From: Herpetosiphon llansteffanensis
Lineage (GTDB): Bacteria > Chloroflexota > Chloroflexia > Chloroflexales > Herpetosiphonaceae
DNA length: 39,248 nucleotides
Direction of reading: 5' to 3'
NCBI RefSeq assembly: GCF_003205875.1
Contig: NZ_PUBZ01000115.1
Span: 1 to 39,248, forward strand
Notes under the pieces: generated by a model
Database searches by the model: none
What the model saw: the letters and a program-made list of their open reading frames with translations, nothing else
What the model was told of the DNA's origin: nothing
In this document: in pieces, positions 23,781 through 32,171 of the stretch
Layout of the letters: each line of letters starts with the position of its first letter
How positions within the stretch are numbered: the first letter of the stretch is position 1
Program-made: the position numbers and the translations under genes

Positions 23781-24866
23781 TTAGGCTTGCTCGATCACAA
23801 TAATCGGGTCAAGTGGTGACTGTGTAAGGGTTTCAACGCCATTGGCATTGAGCAAAACCAAGTTTTCGAGCCGCACGCCGCCCCAATCGGGCAGATAAAT
23901 GCCCGGCTCGATGCTGAAAATTGAGCCAACTGGCAGCAAATCGTTGTGCACGCGGCTGAGCCGTGGCTCTTCGTGAATCTGCAAGCCTACCCCGTGGCCC
24001 GTGCCATGGCTGAAATATTCGCCATAGCCAGAAGCTTCGATGACATTGCGGGCGAATGCATCGGCCTCTTTGCCAGTGGTGTTGGCAGTGATGCCGTTGG
24101 TTGCATCGGCAAGTGCATGGCGCACAATGCCATAAATTTCTTCAAATTTGGCATCGGGCTGGCCTAGCACCAAGGTACGCGTCATATCGCCATGATAGCC
24201 AGCATACAGCGCGCCAAAATCAATCACAATCGGTTGACCTTGGCCAAGTGGCGCGTTGCCAGCGTGATAATGGGGCAAGGCGCTATTCAGGCCAGCACCG
24301 ACGATAATCTCAAAAGCTAAGCCATCGCCGCCATGCTCCACGATTGCCTTGTGCAATTCCCAAGCAACTTCGCGTTCGAGCATGCTTGGGCGCAACATAG
24401 GCTTCACTGCTGCCAAAGCTTGGTCGGTGATGCTGATTGCTTGGCGCAAGGTCGCAACTTCTTCGCTGCTTTTGATTGCCCGCAGTTGCTCGGTCAACGA
24501 ACCAATCGCAACCAAGGTTACATCGGCGGGCAGTGCTTGGCGCAAGGCATTGTAATCGGCAACGCTCAGGGTTGTTGGCTCGTAGCCCAAGCGTTTGATT
24601 GGCGCAACATAGCGGCCAACGCAGCTATACAACGTTTCATCAAGCGTGCGCGTGATGGTTTCAAAGTGGCTGGCCTCTTGCGCTGCCTGCACGGTATAAC
24701 GGCCATCGGTGATTAACAATGCGCGTTGAGCATCAATTAATAACACGCCCGCCGAACCACTAAACCCGCTCAGATACCGCCGATTTTGGCTATTGGCCAC
24801 CAACAATCCATCAATTTGGGCTGCTTCAAAAAGCATCCGCAACGCTGCGAGCCGTTCTTGAGACAC
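23781..24866 (-). CDS. M24-family Xaa-Pro peptidase
   Basis: 361 aa. It cleaves peptides at Xaa-Pro bonds with two metal ions. The N-terminal creatinase-like domain contains NSQNRRYLSGFSGSAG and ITDGRYTVQA. The catalytic pita-bread domain has metal ligands in DFGALYAGYHGDMTRT (two Asp), GTGHGVGLQIHEEP (His), SIEPGIYLPDWGGVRLEN (Glu) and a final Glu. GTG 24866 is chosen, giving the typical start SQERLAALRMLFE, with AAAGG ten bases upstream; another GTG seven codons earlier is possible. A good sigma-70-type promoter lies upstream. The gene leads the pepQ-efp-accB operon, a conserved order linking proline-peptide turnover and EF-P only by position. Confidence 0.92.
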   Translation of the reverse strand: MSQERLAALRMLFEAAQIDGLLVANSQNRRYLSGFSGSAGVLLIDAQRALLITDGRYTVQAAQEASHFETITRTLDETLYSCVGRYVAPIKRLGYEPTTLSVADYNALRQALPADVTLVAIGSLTEQLRAIKSSEEVATLRQAISITDQALAAVKPMLRPSMLEREVAWELHKAIVEHGGDGLAFEIIVGAGLNSALPHYHAGNAPLGQGQPIVIDFGALYAGYHGDMTRTLVLGQPDAKFEEIYGIVRHALADATNGITANTTGKEADAFARNVIEASGYGEYFSHGTGHGVGLQIHEEPRLSRVHNDLLPVGSIFSIEPGIYLPDWGGVRLENLVLLNANGVETLTQSPLDPIIVIEQA

Positions 24867-24925
24867 CGCGCACCAGCCTTTCAGCACACTACAAGCCCGC
24901 TTGGGGTTGCCAACGGGCTTTGTCT

Positions 24926-24955
24926 AGTATATATGCCATCAAAGATGCTTGTCAA
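24926..24955 (-). promoter_or_regulatory. promoter of the peptidase-efp-accB operon
   Basis: Minus strand TTGACA, 18-nt spacer, TATACT: the best consensus promoter in the window. The transcript would begin near 24919 and open with an AAGCCCG/CGGGCTT hairpin. Confidence 0.75.
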
Positions 24956-24971
24956 ACGTTTTTATTGTAAA

Positions 24972-25349
24972 GTCGGGGATCGGGGATCGGGAGTTGGGGA
25001 TTGGGGATCGGTCTATAGGCGATGGGCTATGGGCTATGGAAAACATAATCAAAAAAATCTGTGGAATCTGTGGCAAAAAAATAATCATTCGTGCAATTCG
25101 TGGATCAATTTAACGTAGCGGCGCAGAGAAAAGGATGAACAGAGAACAGCGAATTTGGGGATCAGGGATCGGGGATTGGGGATCAGGCTTTGGGGCATGA
25201 GAATAATAATCAAAAAAATCTGTGCAATCTGTGGCAAAAAAATAATCATTCGTGCAATTCGTGCAATTCGTGGCTAAAAAAATTAACTTTCGTGCGCTTA
25301 GTGGATCATTAACTCTTCCGATCCCCGACCTCCAACACCCGATCCCCAA
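24972..25349. repeat. intergenic repeat array next to the BTAD regulator
   Basis: GGGGATC/GGGGATT heptads (about 24974-25010), TATGGGC heptads, AATCTGTGG and ATTCGTGCA/ATTCGTGG nonads, a GCAGAG unit, a second GGGGATC run (about 25156-25185), a second set of AATCTGTG and ATTCGTGCA nonads, then GATCCCC heptads to 25348. The stop codon of the regulator (25350-25352) touches the last heptads. No gene seen. Confidence 0.85.
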
Positions 25350-27494
25350 CTATGCCTGATAACTCGCTGCTAGGTGGAGGCTGGCTTGGGCTGCGCCTGC
25401 AAAATCGCCAAGCGTCTCGAAGGCTTGCCGCGCAGCATCAAAACTAGCACGCGCCGCTAGCAAATCGCCCTCCAAGACCCAAGCCCGACCAAGCCCAAGC
25501 AGCCGTAGCGGCGTTGTTTCTAAGCTCAGTGCTCGCTGATAGAGCGTCACTGCTGCTTGGCCCGATGCCATAATCAAGGCATGATAGCCAGCCATTTCTG
25601 CGTAGCGTGCTGCTTCGTGCGCATTGCCCGCCGCTTCGTAATGGCTGGCCAATTGCACCGCGACCAGCGGCAACATACCTGCATAACTCGCAGCCAAGGC
25701 TTCAGCTGCCCGTCGATGAAACACTTGGCGACGCGCCGGACTCAGATGCTGCTGCCAAACTTCGCCAATCAATGGGTGGGCAATTTGATATTGGCCTGTT
25801 TGCTCGGCCAAAATGCCCTGCTGCAACAACAGATCAAGCATATCGAGGGCTTGATCTTCGTCGCAATGACTGACTTGTTGCAACCATTCGAGCCTGCTGT
25901 TGATGCCCAAAATCATGGCGGCTGAGAGCAAGGCTTGGGCTGCACTCGGCAGGTTGGTTAAGCGTAAGCCCAATACATCTGCCAACGAGCTAGGAATTTG
26001 CTCGCTGGGCGCTTGTAATAATTCGTGCAAAAAGTAGGGATTACCACGGCTGCGCTGATAAAGTTGGGCGCTGCGTTGCTGATCGCCGCCGTGTTGACGC
26101 ACCAATTGCTCGCTTTCGCTGGCACTTAGCGGTTGCAACTCATGGCGTTGGGCGATGTGGTTACGTTGCCAATGCCAAAGCAAATTGGCCAATTCGCCAT
26201 GCACCTGGTTGGCGCGATAGGTCAAGATGATCAGCACTGGCTTGGATTGCAAGCGTTCGGCGGCATAGCCCAGCCAACCAAGCGAAAGTTCATCGGCCCA
26301 ATGCGCATCGTCGAGCACCAACACCAAAGGCTGATCGGCAAACAACAACAAGACCTGCAACATGGCCTCGAAAATCCGTCGCCGTTCTTCCGCTGGCGTG
26401 GCTGTGCTGATTGGCGGCACAATCTCGCGTTGCTTAAAATCAGGAATCAAGCGTGCCAGCTCGCTCTGCCAGTAGGGCGTTAATGGCGATTGTGCGCCAA
26501 ACAGCCAATCCAGCAGGGCAGTTTGGTCAGTCCAAGTTAAAAATGGCGCAAATGGCAACAGTTGGGTAATTTCCAGTCCGCGCGCCACAATCACCTGATG
26601 CGCTTCGCGAATTTGGCCCAGCCATGTTTGCCACAAGCTGGTTTTGCCAATGCCTAGCTCGCCGGTGAGCAGCACAACTTGGAGTTGATTGGGCAAACTA
26701 GCTTGCCATGCGCGCTGCAACAAAGCGTAATCACGCTCGCGGCCAATTAATCGGGCATTGTTGGTTGGGGCGGGCAAGCGTGGCGGCTGAAGCGTGGCGG
26801 TCGGTGGCGGGCCAAGAATTTGCATGCGCAGCGCTTGGGTTGCTGCTGCTGGCTCCAGGCCTAGTTGTTGCTCAAGTTGATAATGGAAATTGGTGTAGTG
26901 TTGCAGCGCATTTGCCCGTTGATCAAGCGCCAAGCATGCTTGAATCGCCGCTTGGACAAATGGCTCATGCAATGGATCGATCGTGAGGCCATGGCTCGCA
27001 AGCTGGAGTTTTTGCTGCCAATCGTCGAAGCGTTGCAACGCCTGTTCAAGCAATTGCAGATAGTGGTTTTGCAGCCGATTGCGCTCTTGCAGCAGCCACA
27101 ATTCAAACTCCGGCGCATCGCGCAAATTCAGGCCATCGAGCAATGGGCCACGATAACAATGAAGCAGGGTTGTGAGATTAGGCTGATCGAATTGCCACAA
27201 TGCGTGCAGATCGTTCCAGCTCTCACTGCCCAAACTCAAGCGATCATCGTGGTTGCGAATGCAATCGTTGCCAAGTTGTTGGCGCAACAGCCAGAGACAA
27301 TTGCTCAGGTTTTTGCGCGCGGCGCTGCTGCTACTTTCGGCCCACAACAAGCCCAAAATGCGTTCGCGTGGCTGCGGCTGTGGTTGGCAGGCCAAATAGG
27401 CCAATAACGCCACGGCCTTGGCATTGGTCAGACTAATCAATTGCTGGTTGTAGAATATTTGCGGCTGGCCCAAAAAATAATAACGTCGTTCCAT
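25350..27494 (-). CDS. SARP/BTAD-type regulator with AAA ATPase domain
   Basis: 714 aa. N-terminal winged-helix and BTAD region (about 1-225): LTNAKAVALLAYLACQP, LLWAESSSSAARKNLSNCLWLLRQQL and the BTAD helices LHEPFVQAAIQACLALDQRANALQHY. Then an AAA_16-type ATPase with LIGRERDYALLQRAW, Walker A LTGELGIGKTSLW and Walker B LVLVLDDAHWADE. A TPR-like tail begins near 600. Such large regulators (AfsR/LAL class) typically run to 900-1100 aa with long TPR arrays. This one stops after the first repeats, directly at the heptad array, so it may be C-terminally shortened. Start M at 27494 fits the domain better than 27545; its SD is weak. It is divergent from two peroxiredoxin genes, a possible target. 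Confidence 0.85.
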   Translation of the reverse strand: MERRYYFLGQPQIFYNQQLISLTNAKAVALLAYLACQPQPQPRERILGLLWAESSSSAARKNLSNCLWLLRQQLGNDCIRNHDDRLSLGSESWNDLHALWQFDQPNLTTLLHCYRGPLLDGLNLRDAPEFELWLLQERNRLQNHYLQLLEQALQRFDDWQQKLQLASHGLTIDPLHEPFVQAAIQACLALDQRANALQHYTNFHYQLEQQLGLEPAAATQALRMQILGPPPTATLQPPRLPAPTNNARLIGRERDYALLQRAWQASLPNQLQVVLLTGELGIGKTSLWQTWLGQIREAHQVIVARGLEITQLLPFAPFLTWTDQTALLDWLFGAQSPLTPYWQSELARLIPDFKQREIVPPISTATPAEERRRIFEAMLQVLLLFADQPLVLVLDDAHWADELSLGWLGYAAERLQSKPVLIILTYRANQVHGELANLLWHWQRNHIAQRHELQPLSASESEQLVRQHGGDQQRSAQLYQRSRGNPYFLHELLQAPSEQIPSSLADVLGLRLTNLPSAAQALLSAAMILGINSRLEWLQQVSHCDEDQALDMLDLLLQQGILAEQTGQYQIAHPLIGEVWQQHLSPARRQVFHRRAAEALAASYAGMLPLVAVQLASHYEAAGNAHEAARYAEMAGYHALIMASGQAAVTLYQRALSLETTPLRLLGLGRAWVLEGDLLAARASFDAARQAFETLGDFAGAAQASLHLAASYQA

Positions 27495-27636
27495 CGCCAA
27501 TCCCAACCCAAAATCACCTAGCCAGCATTTTAAACCAAAAATCATACCAAGTGGGAATTAACTCGGGAAACCAAATGGGAAGCTCATGGGCCATAATCGC
27601 CTGAGTGAATAGTGATTAATCGTGGAGCAACGCCCA

Positions 27637-28104
27637 ATGACTACCGCAACCGCTGGCAAACTAAAGGTTGGTGACAGCGCCCCAAACTTTCGGCTACCCA
27701 ACCAAACTGGCGCAATCGTCGATCTTAACGATTTGCTGGGTAAAAAGCATATTGTGCTCTTTTTCTATCCCAAAGATGATTCGCTGATTTGCGTGGCCGA
27801 AGTCTGTGCTTTTCGCGACCAATACGAAGTATTCAAGCAAGCAGGAGCTGAAGTCATTGGCGTAAGCAGCGATTCAGTTGAATCACATCAGCAATTTGCC
27901 GCGAAACATCGCTTGCCATTTACCTTGCTGAGCGATGGCGATAGTGCGGTGCGCAAAGCCTATGGTGCAACCACGCTGGGCATTTTTACTGGCCGCGTGA
28001 CCTACATTATCGATCCGCAAGGCACGATTCAACATATTTTCTCATCGCGCTTGAATGCCCAAAAACATATTGACGAATCGTTACGAATTTTGCAACAAGC
28101 CTAA
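27637..28104 (+). CDS. PrxQ/BCP-type peroxiredoxin, copy 1
   Basis: 155 aa. Thioredoxin-fold peroxidase that reduces H2O2 and organic hydroperoxides. Peroxidatic Cys52 lies in FFYPKDDSLICVAEVC, and Cys57 five residues on is the expected resolving cysteine of the atypical 2-Cys PrxQ class. The usual T-P-G before the first Cys is S-L-I here; the general P-x3-S/T-x2-C pattern holds. ATG 27637 has GGAG upstream. It shares most of its sequence with the next gene, 23 nt downstream, and stands divergent to the BTAD regulator. Confidence 0.9.
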   Translation: MTTATAGKLKVGDSAPNFRLPNQTGAIVDLNDLLGKKHIVLFFYPKDDSLICVAEVCAFRDQYEVFKQAGAEVIGVSSDSVESHQQFAAKHRLPFTLLSDGDSAVRKAYGATTLGIFTGRVTYIIDPQGTIQHIFSSRLNAQKHIDESLRILQQA

Positions 28105-28127
28105 ATTTTAGTGGGGAGTTTTTTGAT

Positions 28128-28595
28128 ATGGCGACTGCAACCACTGGCAAATTGAGCGTTGGCGATCAAGCCCCAGCGTTCAGCCTGCCCAACCAAGCTG
28201 GCCAAATGGTCGATCTGCAAAGCCTGATTGGCAACAAGAAAATCGTTTTGTTTTTCTATCCCAAGGATCATTCTGCTGGCTGTGTGGCCGAAGTCTGTGC
28301 TTTTCGCGACCAATACGAGGTGTTTAAGCAAGCGGGAGCAGAAGTGATTGGCATTAGCAGCGATTCGGTTGAGTCGCACGAGCAGTTTGCCGCTAATCAT
28401 CGCTTGCCGTTTACCTTGCTAAGCGATAGCGCTGGCACGGTGCGCAAGCTCTATGGCGCAACCACGCTGGGCATTTTGGCGGGCCGCGTCACCTACATTA
28501 TCGATCAACAAGGTACAATTCAACATATTTTCTCGTCGATGCTCAACGCCAACAAACACATCAGCGAAGCGCTGCGCATTATCACCGAGGCCTAA
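28128..28595 (+). CDS. PrxQ/BCP-type peroxiredoxin, copy 2
   Basis: 155 aa, same length as its neighbour with no visible gaps between them. Active site FFYPKDHSAGCVAEVC with Cys52 and Cys57. The SD GGGGAG lies just upstream. Differences are scattered, notably the residues around the peroxidatic Cys (DHSAG against DDSLI) and the end (ALRIITEA against SLRILQQA). A tandem duplication that has diverged; both copies look intact, so they may differ in substrate or regulation. Confidence 0.9.
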   Translation: MATATTGKLSVGDQAPAFSLPNQAGQMVDLQSLIGNKKIVLFFYPKDHSAGCVAEVCAFRDQYEVFKQAGAEVIGISSDSVESHEQFAANHRLPFTLLSDSAGTVRKLYGATTLGILAGRVTYIIDQQGTIQHIFSSMLNANKHISEALRIITEA

Positions 28596-28599
28596 GTTT

Positions 28600-28851
28600 T
28601 TTATCCACGAAGGCTATGGGTTTTTGACCCACGAAGGACACGAAGAGCACGAAGCACAGGCTATGGGCTATCGGCGATTGGCTTTTGGAACCAAATGTTA
28701 TACCACCAAATGTTCCGACAGCCAATAGCCTGTAGCCCGATCCCCAACCCCCATCAACCGATCCCCACCATCCTATGTTCTATGTTCTTTTTTGACTTTT
28801 GACTTCTGCCTTTTGATTTACTTCATCCCTCATCCTTCATCCTTCATCCTT
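28600..28851. repeat. intergenic repeat array between convergent genes
   Basis: CACGAAGGA/CACGAAGAG nonads (about 28631-28657), TATGGGC-type heptads, TAGCCTG units, GATCCCC units, CTATGTT heptads (about 28773-28787), TGACTTT/TGACTTC and then CATCCCT/CATCCTT heptads up to 28850. The response regulator's stop codon follows the last CATCCTT directly. Confidence 0.85.
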
Positions 28852-29478
28852 TTACGTCAGGCTGATCAGTTTTTGGCGCACGGCGATGCTGACGGCCTCG
28901 GTGCGATTGGTTGCGCCGAGCTTGCCCAAAATATTTTGCACATGAACTTTGACCGTGCGCAGCGCAATATCAAGCTCTAGCGCAATCTCGCCGTTGGAGC
29001 GACCACGGCCCAGCAGGTGCAGCACTTCCAACTCGCGTGGTGTTAATGATTCTGGCTGTGGATTGCTCACGCCAGCCACCAGTTTGGCGGCAATATCGGG
29101 CGCAAGGTGGGTGCTGCCACGAGCAACCGCTTGAATTGCCGCAACCAACTCATCAGCAGACGCATCTTTAAGCAAATAGCCCTTGGCTCCTGCGCGCAGA
29201 GCCGCCCACAGAAACTCATCGGTGGCATAGGTTGTGAGCACCAGCACTTTGGCTTGGGGCCAGCGTTGGCAAAGCTGGCCAATCGCGGTTGGGCCATCCA
29301 TAACGGGCATTTGCAAATCCATCAATACGACATCTGGTAGTTCTTGGGCATAGAGATTGATTGCTTCTTGGCCGTTGGCAGCCTCGCCCACAATCGCAAT
29401 GCTGGCCTCATCCTCCAAAACAGCAATCAAGCCCTCGCGAACAATCCGTTGATCTTCAACAATTGCAACTCGAATCAT
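28852..29478 (-). CDS. NarL/FixJ-family response regulator (orphan)
   Basis: 208 aa. Receiver domain with acidic pocket Glu8/Asp9, phosphoacceptor Asp54 in VVLMDLQMPVMDG, the switch Thr in VLVLTTYAT and the conserved Lys in GAKGYLLKDAS. The C-terminal LuxR-type HTH starts LTPRELEVLHLLGRG and contains NGEIALELDIALRTVKVHVQNIL. It binds DNA as a dimer when phosphorylated. No histidine kinase gene is adjacent, so its partner is elsewhere. GAGG lies eight bases before the ATG. It is divergent from mreB, with which it shares a 229-bp intergenic region. Confidence 0.92.
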   Translation of the reverse strand: MIRVAIVEDQRIVREGLIAVLEDEASIAIVGEAANGQEAINLYAQELPDVVLMDLQMPVMDGPTAIGQLCQRWPQAKVLVLTTYATDEFLWAALRAGAKGYLLKDASADELVAAIQAVARGSTHLAPDIAAKLVAGVSNPQPESLTPRELEVLHLLGRGRSNGEIALELDIALRTVKVHVQNILGKLGATNRTEAVSIAVRQKLISLT

Positions 29479-29561
29479 GGCAAAATCCTCGGCGATGGCG
29501 TTTTTAGCGCCGTGCTATCAGCTAGCTATCAGCTTAACACGGGTCTCGCCCGATCTGATTA

Positions 29562-29570
29562 TGCTATAAT
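29562..29570 (+). promoter_or_regulatory. extended -10 promoter of mreB
   Basis: TGCTATAAT: consensus -10 with TGn extension; -35 weak. Predicted start near 29577, leaving a leader of about 130 nt. Confidence 0.6.
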
Positions 29571-29582
29571 GGCGCGTATACG

Positions 29583-29605
29583 AGGGCCAAAAGCCCTTCT
29601 TTTTT
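29583..29605 (+). terminator. terminator-like hairpin at the 5' end of the mreB transcript
   Basis: AGGGC-CAAAA-AGCCCT-type stem (29583-29597) followed by TCTTTTTT, beginning only about six bases after the predicted start. A second GC-rich hairpin, CCCG-CTTG-CGGG, follows at about 29617. No plus-strand gene ends upstream, so this could attenuate mreB or mark a very short RNA. Confidence 0.5.
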
Positions 29606-29707
29606 GGATTAAATGCCCGCTTGCGGGGCTTGTGGCTCCGGCCTGCACCTTGACTTCCTGCCAACCATCCACGCGAGCGCTGCAGCAGAAAGATCATCGC
29701 ACCATAT

Positions 29708-30769
29708 ATGTTTAGATCATTTTTTCGCTCATTTAGCCGCGATATTGGTATGGACTTAGGCACCGCCAATACTTTAGTCTATTTACGCGGCAAAGGCATT
29801 GTAATTTCCGAGCCATCAGTGGTGGCCATTGATAAACGCACGGGAATTCCCCAAGCTTTTGGCGCTGCGGCCAAAGCCATGGTCGGCAAAACCCCAGCTA
29901 ATATTGTCGCAGTTCGTCCGCTCCGCGATGGCGTAATTGCCGATTTTGATGTTGTCGAAAAGATGATGAAATATTTTTTCGACCAAGCCCACAAGCACGT
30001 TGGCGCAAGCATTGCTGGCCGCCCACGCGTGATTGTCGGCGTGCCTTCGGGCGTGACCGATGTGGAAAAACGCGCTGCTCGTGACGCTGCGATGAACGCT
30101 GGCGCACGCGAAGCCTATGTGATCGAAGAACCCATGGCCGCTGCGGTTGGTGCAGGCTTGCCTGTAACCGAACCAACTGGCTCGATGGTCGTCGATATTG
30201 GTGGCGGTACAACCGAAGTTGCCGTGATCTCGCTGGGCGGGATTGTGATTAACCACTCGTTGCGCACCGCTGGCGACGAAATCGACGAAGCCGTCATCGC
30301 CTTTGCCCGCCGCGAATATAACTTGCTGATTGGCGAGCGCATGGCCGAAAAAGCCAAAATTGCCGCTGGCTCAGCCTACCCACTCGAAGAAGAAATTAAA
30401 GTGACCTTGCGGGGCCGCGATTTGCTGACTGGCTTGCCCAAAGCGATTGAAATTAGCAGCATTGAGTTGCGCGAAGGCATCGCTGGCCCAGTTGCTAATA
30501 TCGTTTCCGAAGTGCGCACCGCCTTGGAAGAAACCCCGCCAGAGTTGGTTGCCGACATTATGGAGCACGGCATTACCTTGGCTGGTGGCGGCTCGCTGTT
30601 GCGCGGCTTAGATCGCCGGATTGCCGCTGAAACCAAAATGCCAGTCCACATCGCCGAAGATCCGCTTTCGTGCGTTGCTCGCGGTACTGGCAAAATGATC
30701 GAAGAATTTGATAAATACCGTGACACGATTCGGCGTTCGCAAGAATCGCGTCGCATCAAACGCGGATAG
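29708..30769 (+). CDS. mreB: rod-shape protein MreB (bacterial actin)
   Basis: 353 aa. MreB polymerises along the inner membrane and guides lateral-wall synthesis. Phosphate and ATP motifs: GMDLGTANTLVYLRGKG, VVDIGGGTTEVAVISLGG, and the adenosine motif ITLAGGGSLLRGLDRRI. The short hydrophobic N-terminus MFRSFFRSFSRD could serve as membrane anchor. The C-terminus ends in RRSQESRRIKRG. The SD is weak (AGAAAG well upstream). First gene of mreB-mreC-mreD-mrdA, fitting a rod-shaped or filamentous cell. Confidence 0.96.
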   Translation: MFRSFFRSFSRDIGMDLGTANTLVYLRGKGIVISEPSVVAIDKRTGIPQAFGAAAKAMVGKTPANIVAVRPLRDGVIADFDVVEKMMKYFFDQAHKHVGASIAGRPRVIVGVPSGVTDVEKRAARDAAMNAGAREAYVIEEPMAAAVGAGLPVTEPTGSMVVDIGGGTTEVAVISLGGIVINHSLRTAGDEIDEAVIAFARREYNLLIGERMAEKAKIAAGSAYPLEEEIKVTLRGRDLLTGLPKAIEISSIELREGIAGPVANIVSEVRTALEETPPELVADIMEHGITLAGGGSLLRGLDRRIAAETKMPVHIAEDPLSCVARGTGKMIEEFDKYRDTIRRSQESRRIKRG

Positions 30770-30771
30770 CC

Positions 30772-31662
30772 ATGTTAAATCGTTCAGGCAATGCCCAACG
30801 CGCTACCAAGCTGATTATTTGGCTGGCTTGTATTGTGGTTGTGCTGCTGTTGCTCGATCAACAGGGTGTTTTGACTCCGGTTACGGCGAGCACTGCCCGC
30901 TTTTTGACTCCGGTTACCCGAACGTTGACGAATATTCGGTTAGCAATTAGCGACACCTTCGGCGGCATTTTCGGTTCGTCGCAAGCAGCCCAAGATTTGG
31001 CCGCCATGCAACAACGGGTAACCGAGCTTGAAAACGAAAATCTGCAATTGCGCAGCGCCGCCGCCGAAAACGCAACCTTGCGCCGAACCGCAGGCATGCG
31101 CGAACGCTATGGCTGGCGCACGGTGATTGGCAATGTGGTCAGTCGCTCCGCCGATGCTGGCAATCGTGTGATTAGCATTGATCGTGGCACTGCCGATGGC
31201 TTGGCGGTGGGCATGCCGGTCGTCTCGCACGTCAACGGCAGCCCCGATGCGCTGATTGGCTTGGTCGATACGGTGAGCCAACATAACGCTACCGTCTTGC
31301 TCATTACCGATGCGCGATCGGTTGTGAGCGGCCAAGTGCTAGCGCAAGTTGCCAACGAGCAAGAAGGCGGCAGTATCAGCCAACCAATGGGCGATGTGCT
31401 TGGGCAATGGCAGCTTGGCTCGCGCCTGATTATGCGCCATATCGATCGCGAAGCTAAATTTAAAGTTGGCGACGATGTGCTGACCGCTGGCATTAGCAAA
31501 GCCCTAGCCTTTGATGCGCCTGCAGCGCGGATTCCGCCTGATGTGCCAATTGGCCGCGTGAGTGCGATTCGCCCCGACGGCCACGGCCAACAAGCCGATA
31601 TTGAACCATATTTTGATCCTGATGTGGTGCGGACTGTATGGATTATCGTCGGCGAAGATTAA
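30772..31662 (+). CDS. mreC: rod-shape-determining protein MreC
   Basis: 296 aa. One N-terminal transmembrane helix (about 13-29), a coiled coil (LAAMQQRVTELENENLQLRS), then the outer beta domain with SRSADAGNRVISIDRGTADGL and the MreC signature GVV-like turns. It scaffolds the elongation machinery and contacts PBP2. The start is 2 nt after the mreB stop, so the two are coupled. Its last 25 bases overlap mreD. Confidence 0.93.
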   Translation: MLNRSGNAQRATKLIIWLACIVVVLLLLDQQGVLTPVTASTARFLTPVTRTLTNIRLAISDTFGGIFGSSQAAQDLAAMQQRVTELENENLQLRSAAAENATLRRTAGMRERYGWRTVIGNVVSRSADAGNRVISIDRGTADGLAVGMPVVSHVNGSPDALIGLVDTVSQHNATVLLITDARSVVSGQVLAQVANEQEGGSISQPMGDVLGQWQLGSRLIMRHIDREAKFKVGDDVLTAGISKALAFDAPAARIPPDVPIGRVSAIRPDGHGQQADIEPYFDPDVVRTVWIIVGED

Positions 31663-32147
31663 GCGAGCGGCTGCGTGGGCAGCTTTGGTTGGCAGCCAGC
31701 GTTGGATTAACCGTTATCGTGCAGACGACCCTTTTACCAACCGTTTTCAATGCCCACTTGAATTTGGTGTTGTTGGCAGTGGTTTGTTGGACGTTGCTGG
31801 CCGATGTTGCCAAGGGCGCGGCCATTGCCATGTATGGCGGCCTGTTGATCGATGTGGTGGGCTATTCGCCCTTTGGCAGCCATGCCTTGGCCTTGTTGCT
31901 GGTTGCTTGGCTGTGTAGCCTTGCTGCCGAGCGCTTTCCGCCCGATACATGGCCAACTTCGCTGTTGCTCAGCATCGGCGCAACCCCGCTTTATCACTTG
32001 ATTACCCAAATGTTTCGCGGTGGCACCGACGATTGGTTGAGTTGGGCGATTGTGGTGCTTGTGCCAGCCATGATTATCAACGCGATTGGGGTTTTGCCAA
32101 CGTTTCTCGTTTTGCAATGGTGGAACGAACGGCAAATTCGCCACTAA
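31638..32147 (+). CDS. mreD: rod-shape-determining protein MreD
   Basis: 169 aa, mostly hydrophobic with about five transmembrane segments (for example LAASVGLTVIVQTTLLPTVF and LNLVLLAVVCWTLLADVAKG). The GGLLIDVVGYSPFGSHAL part is typical of MreD, a poorly conserved integral membrane partner of MreC. Start overlaps the mreC end by 25 nt. Identity rests on topology and position more than on strong motifs. Confidence 0.88.
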   Translation: MDYRRRRLSERLRGQLWLAASVGLTVIVQTTLLPTVFNAHLNLVLLAVVCWTLLADVAKGAAIAMYGGLLIDVVGYSPFGSHALALLLVAWLCSLAAERFPPDTWPTSLLLSIGATPLYHLITQMFRGGTDDWLSWAIVVLVPAMIINAIGVLPTFLVLQWWNERQIRH

Positions 32148-32171
32148 ACTTTATCATCAAGGAGAACCCTT

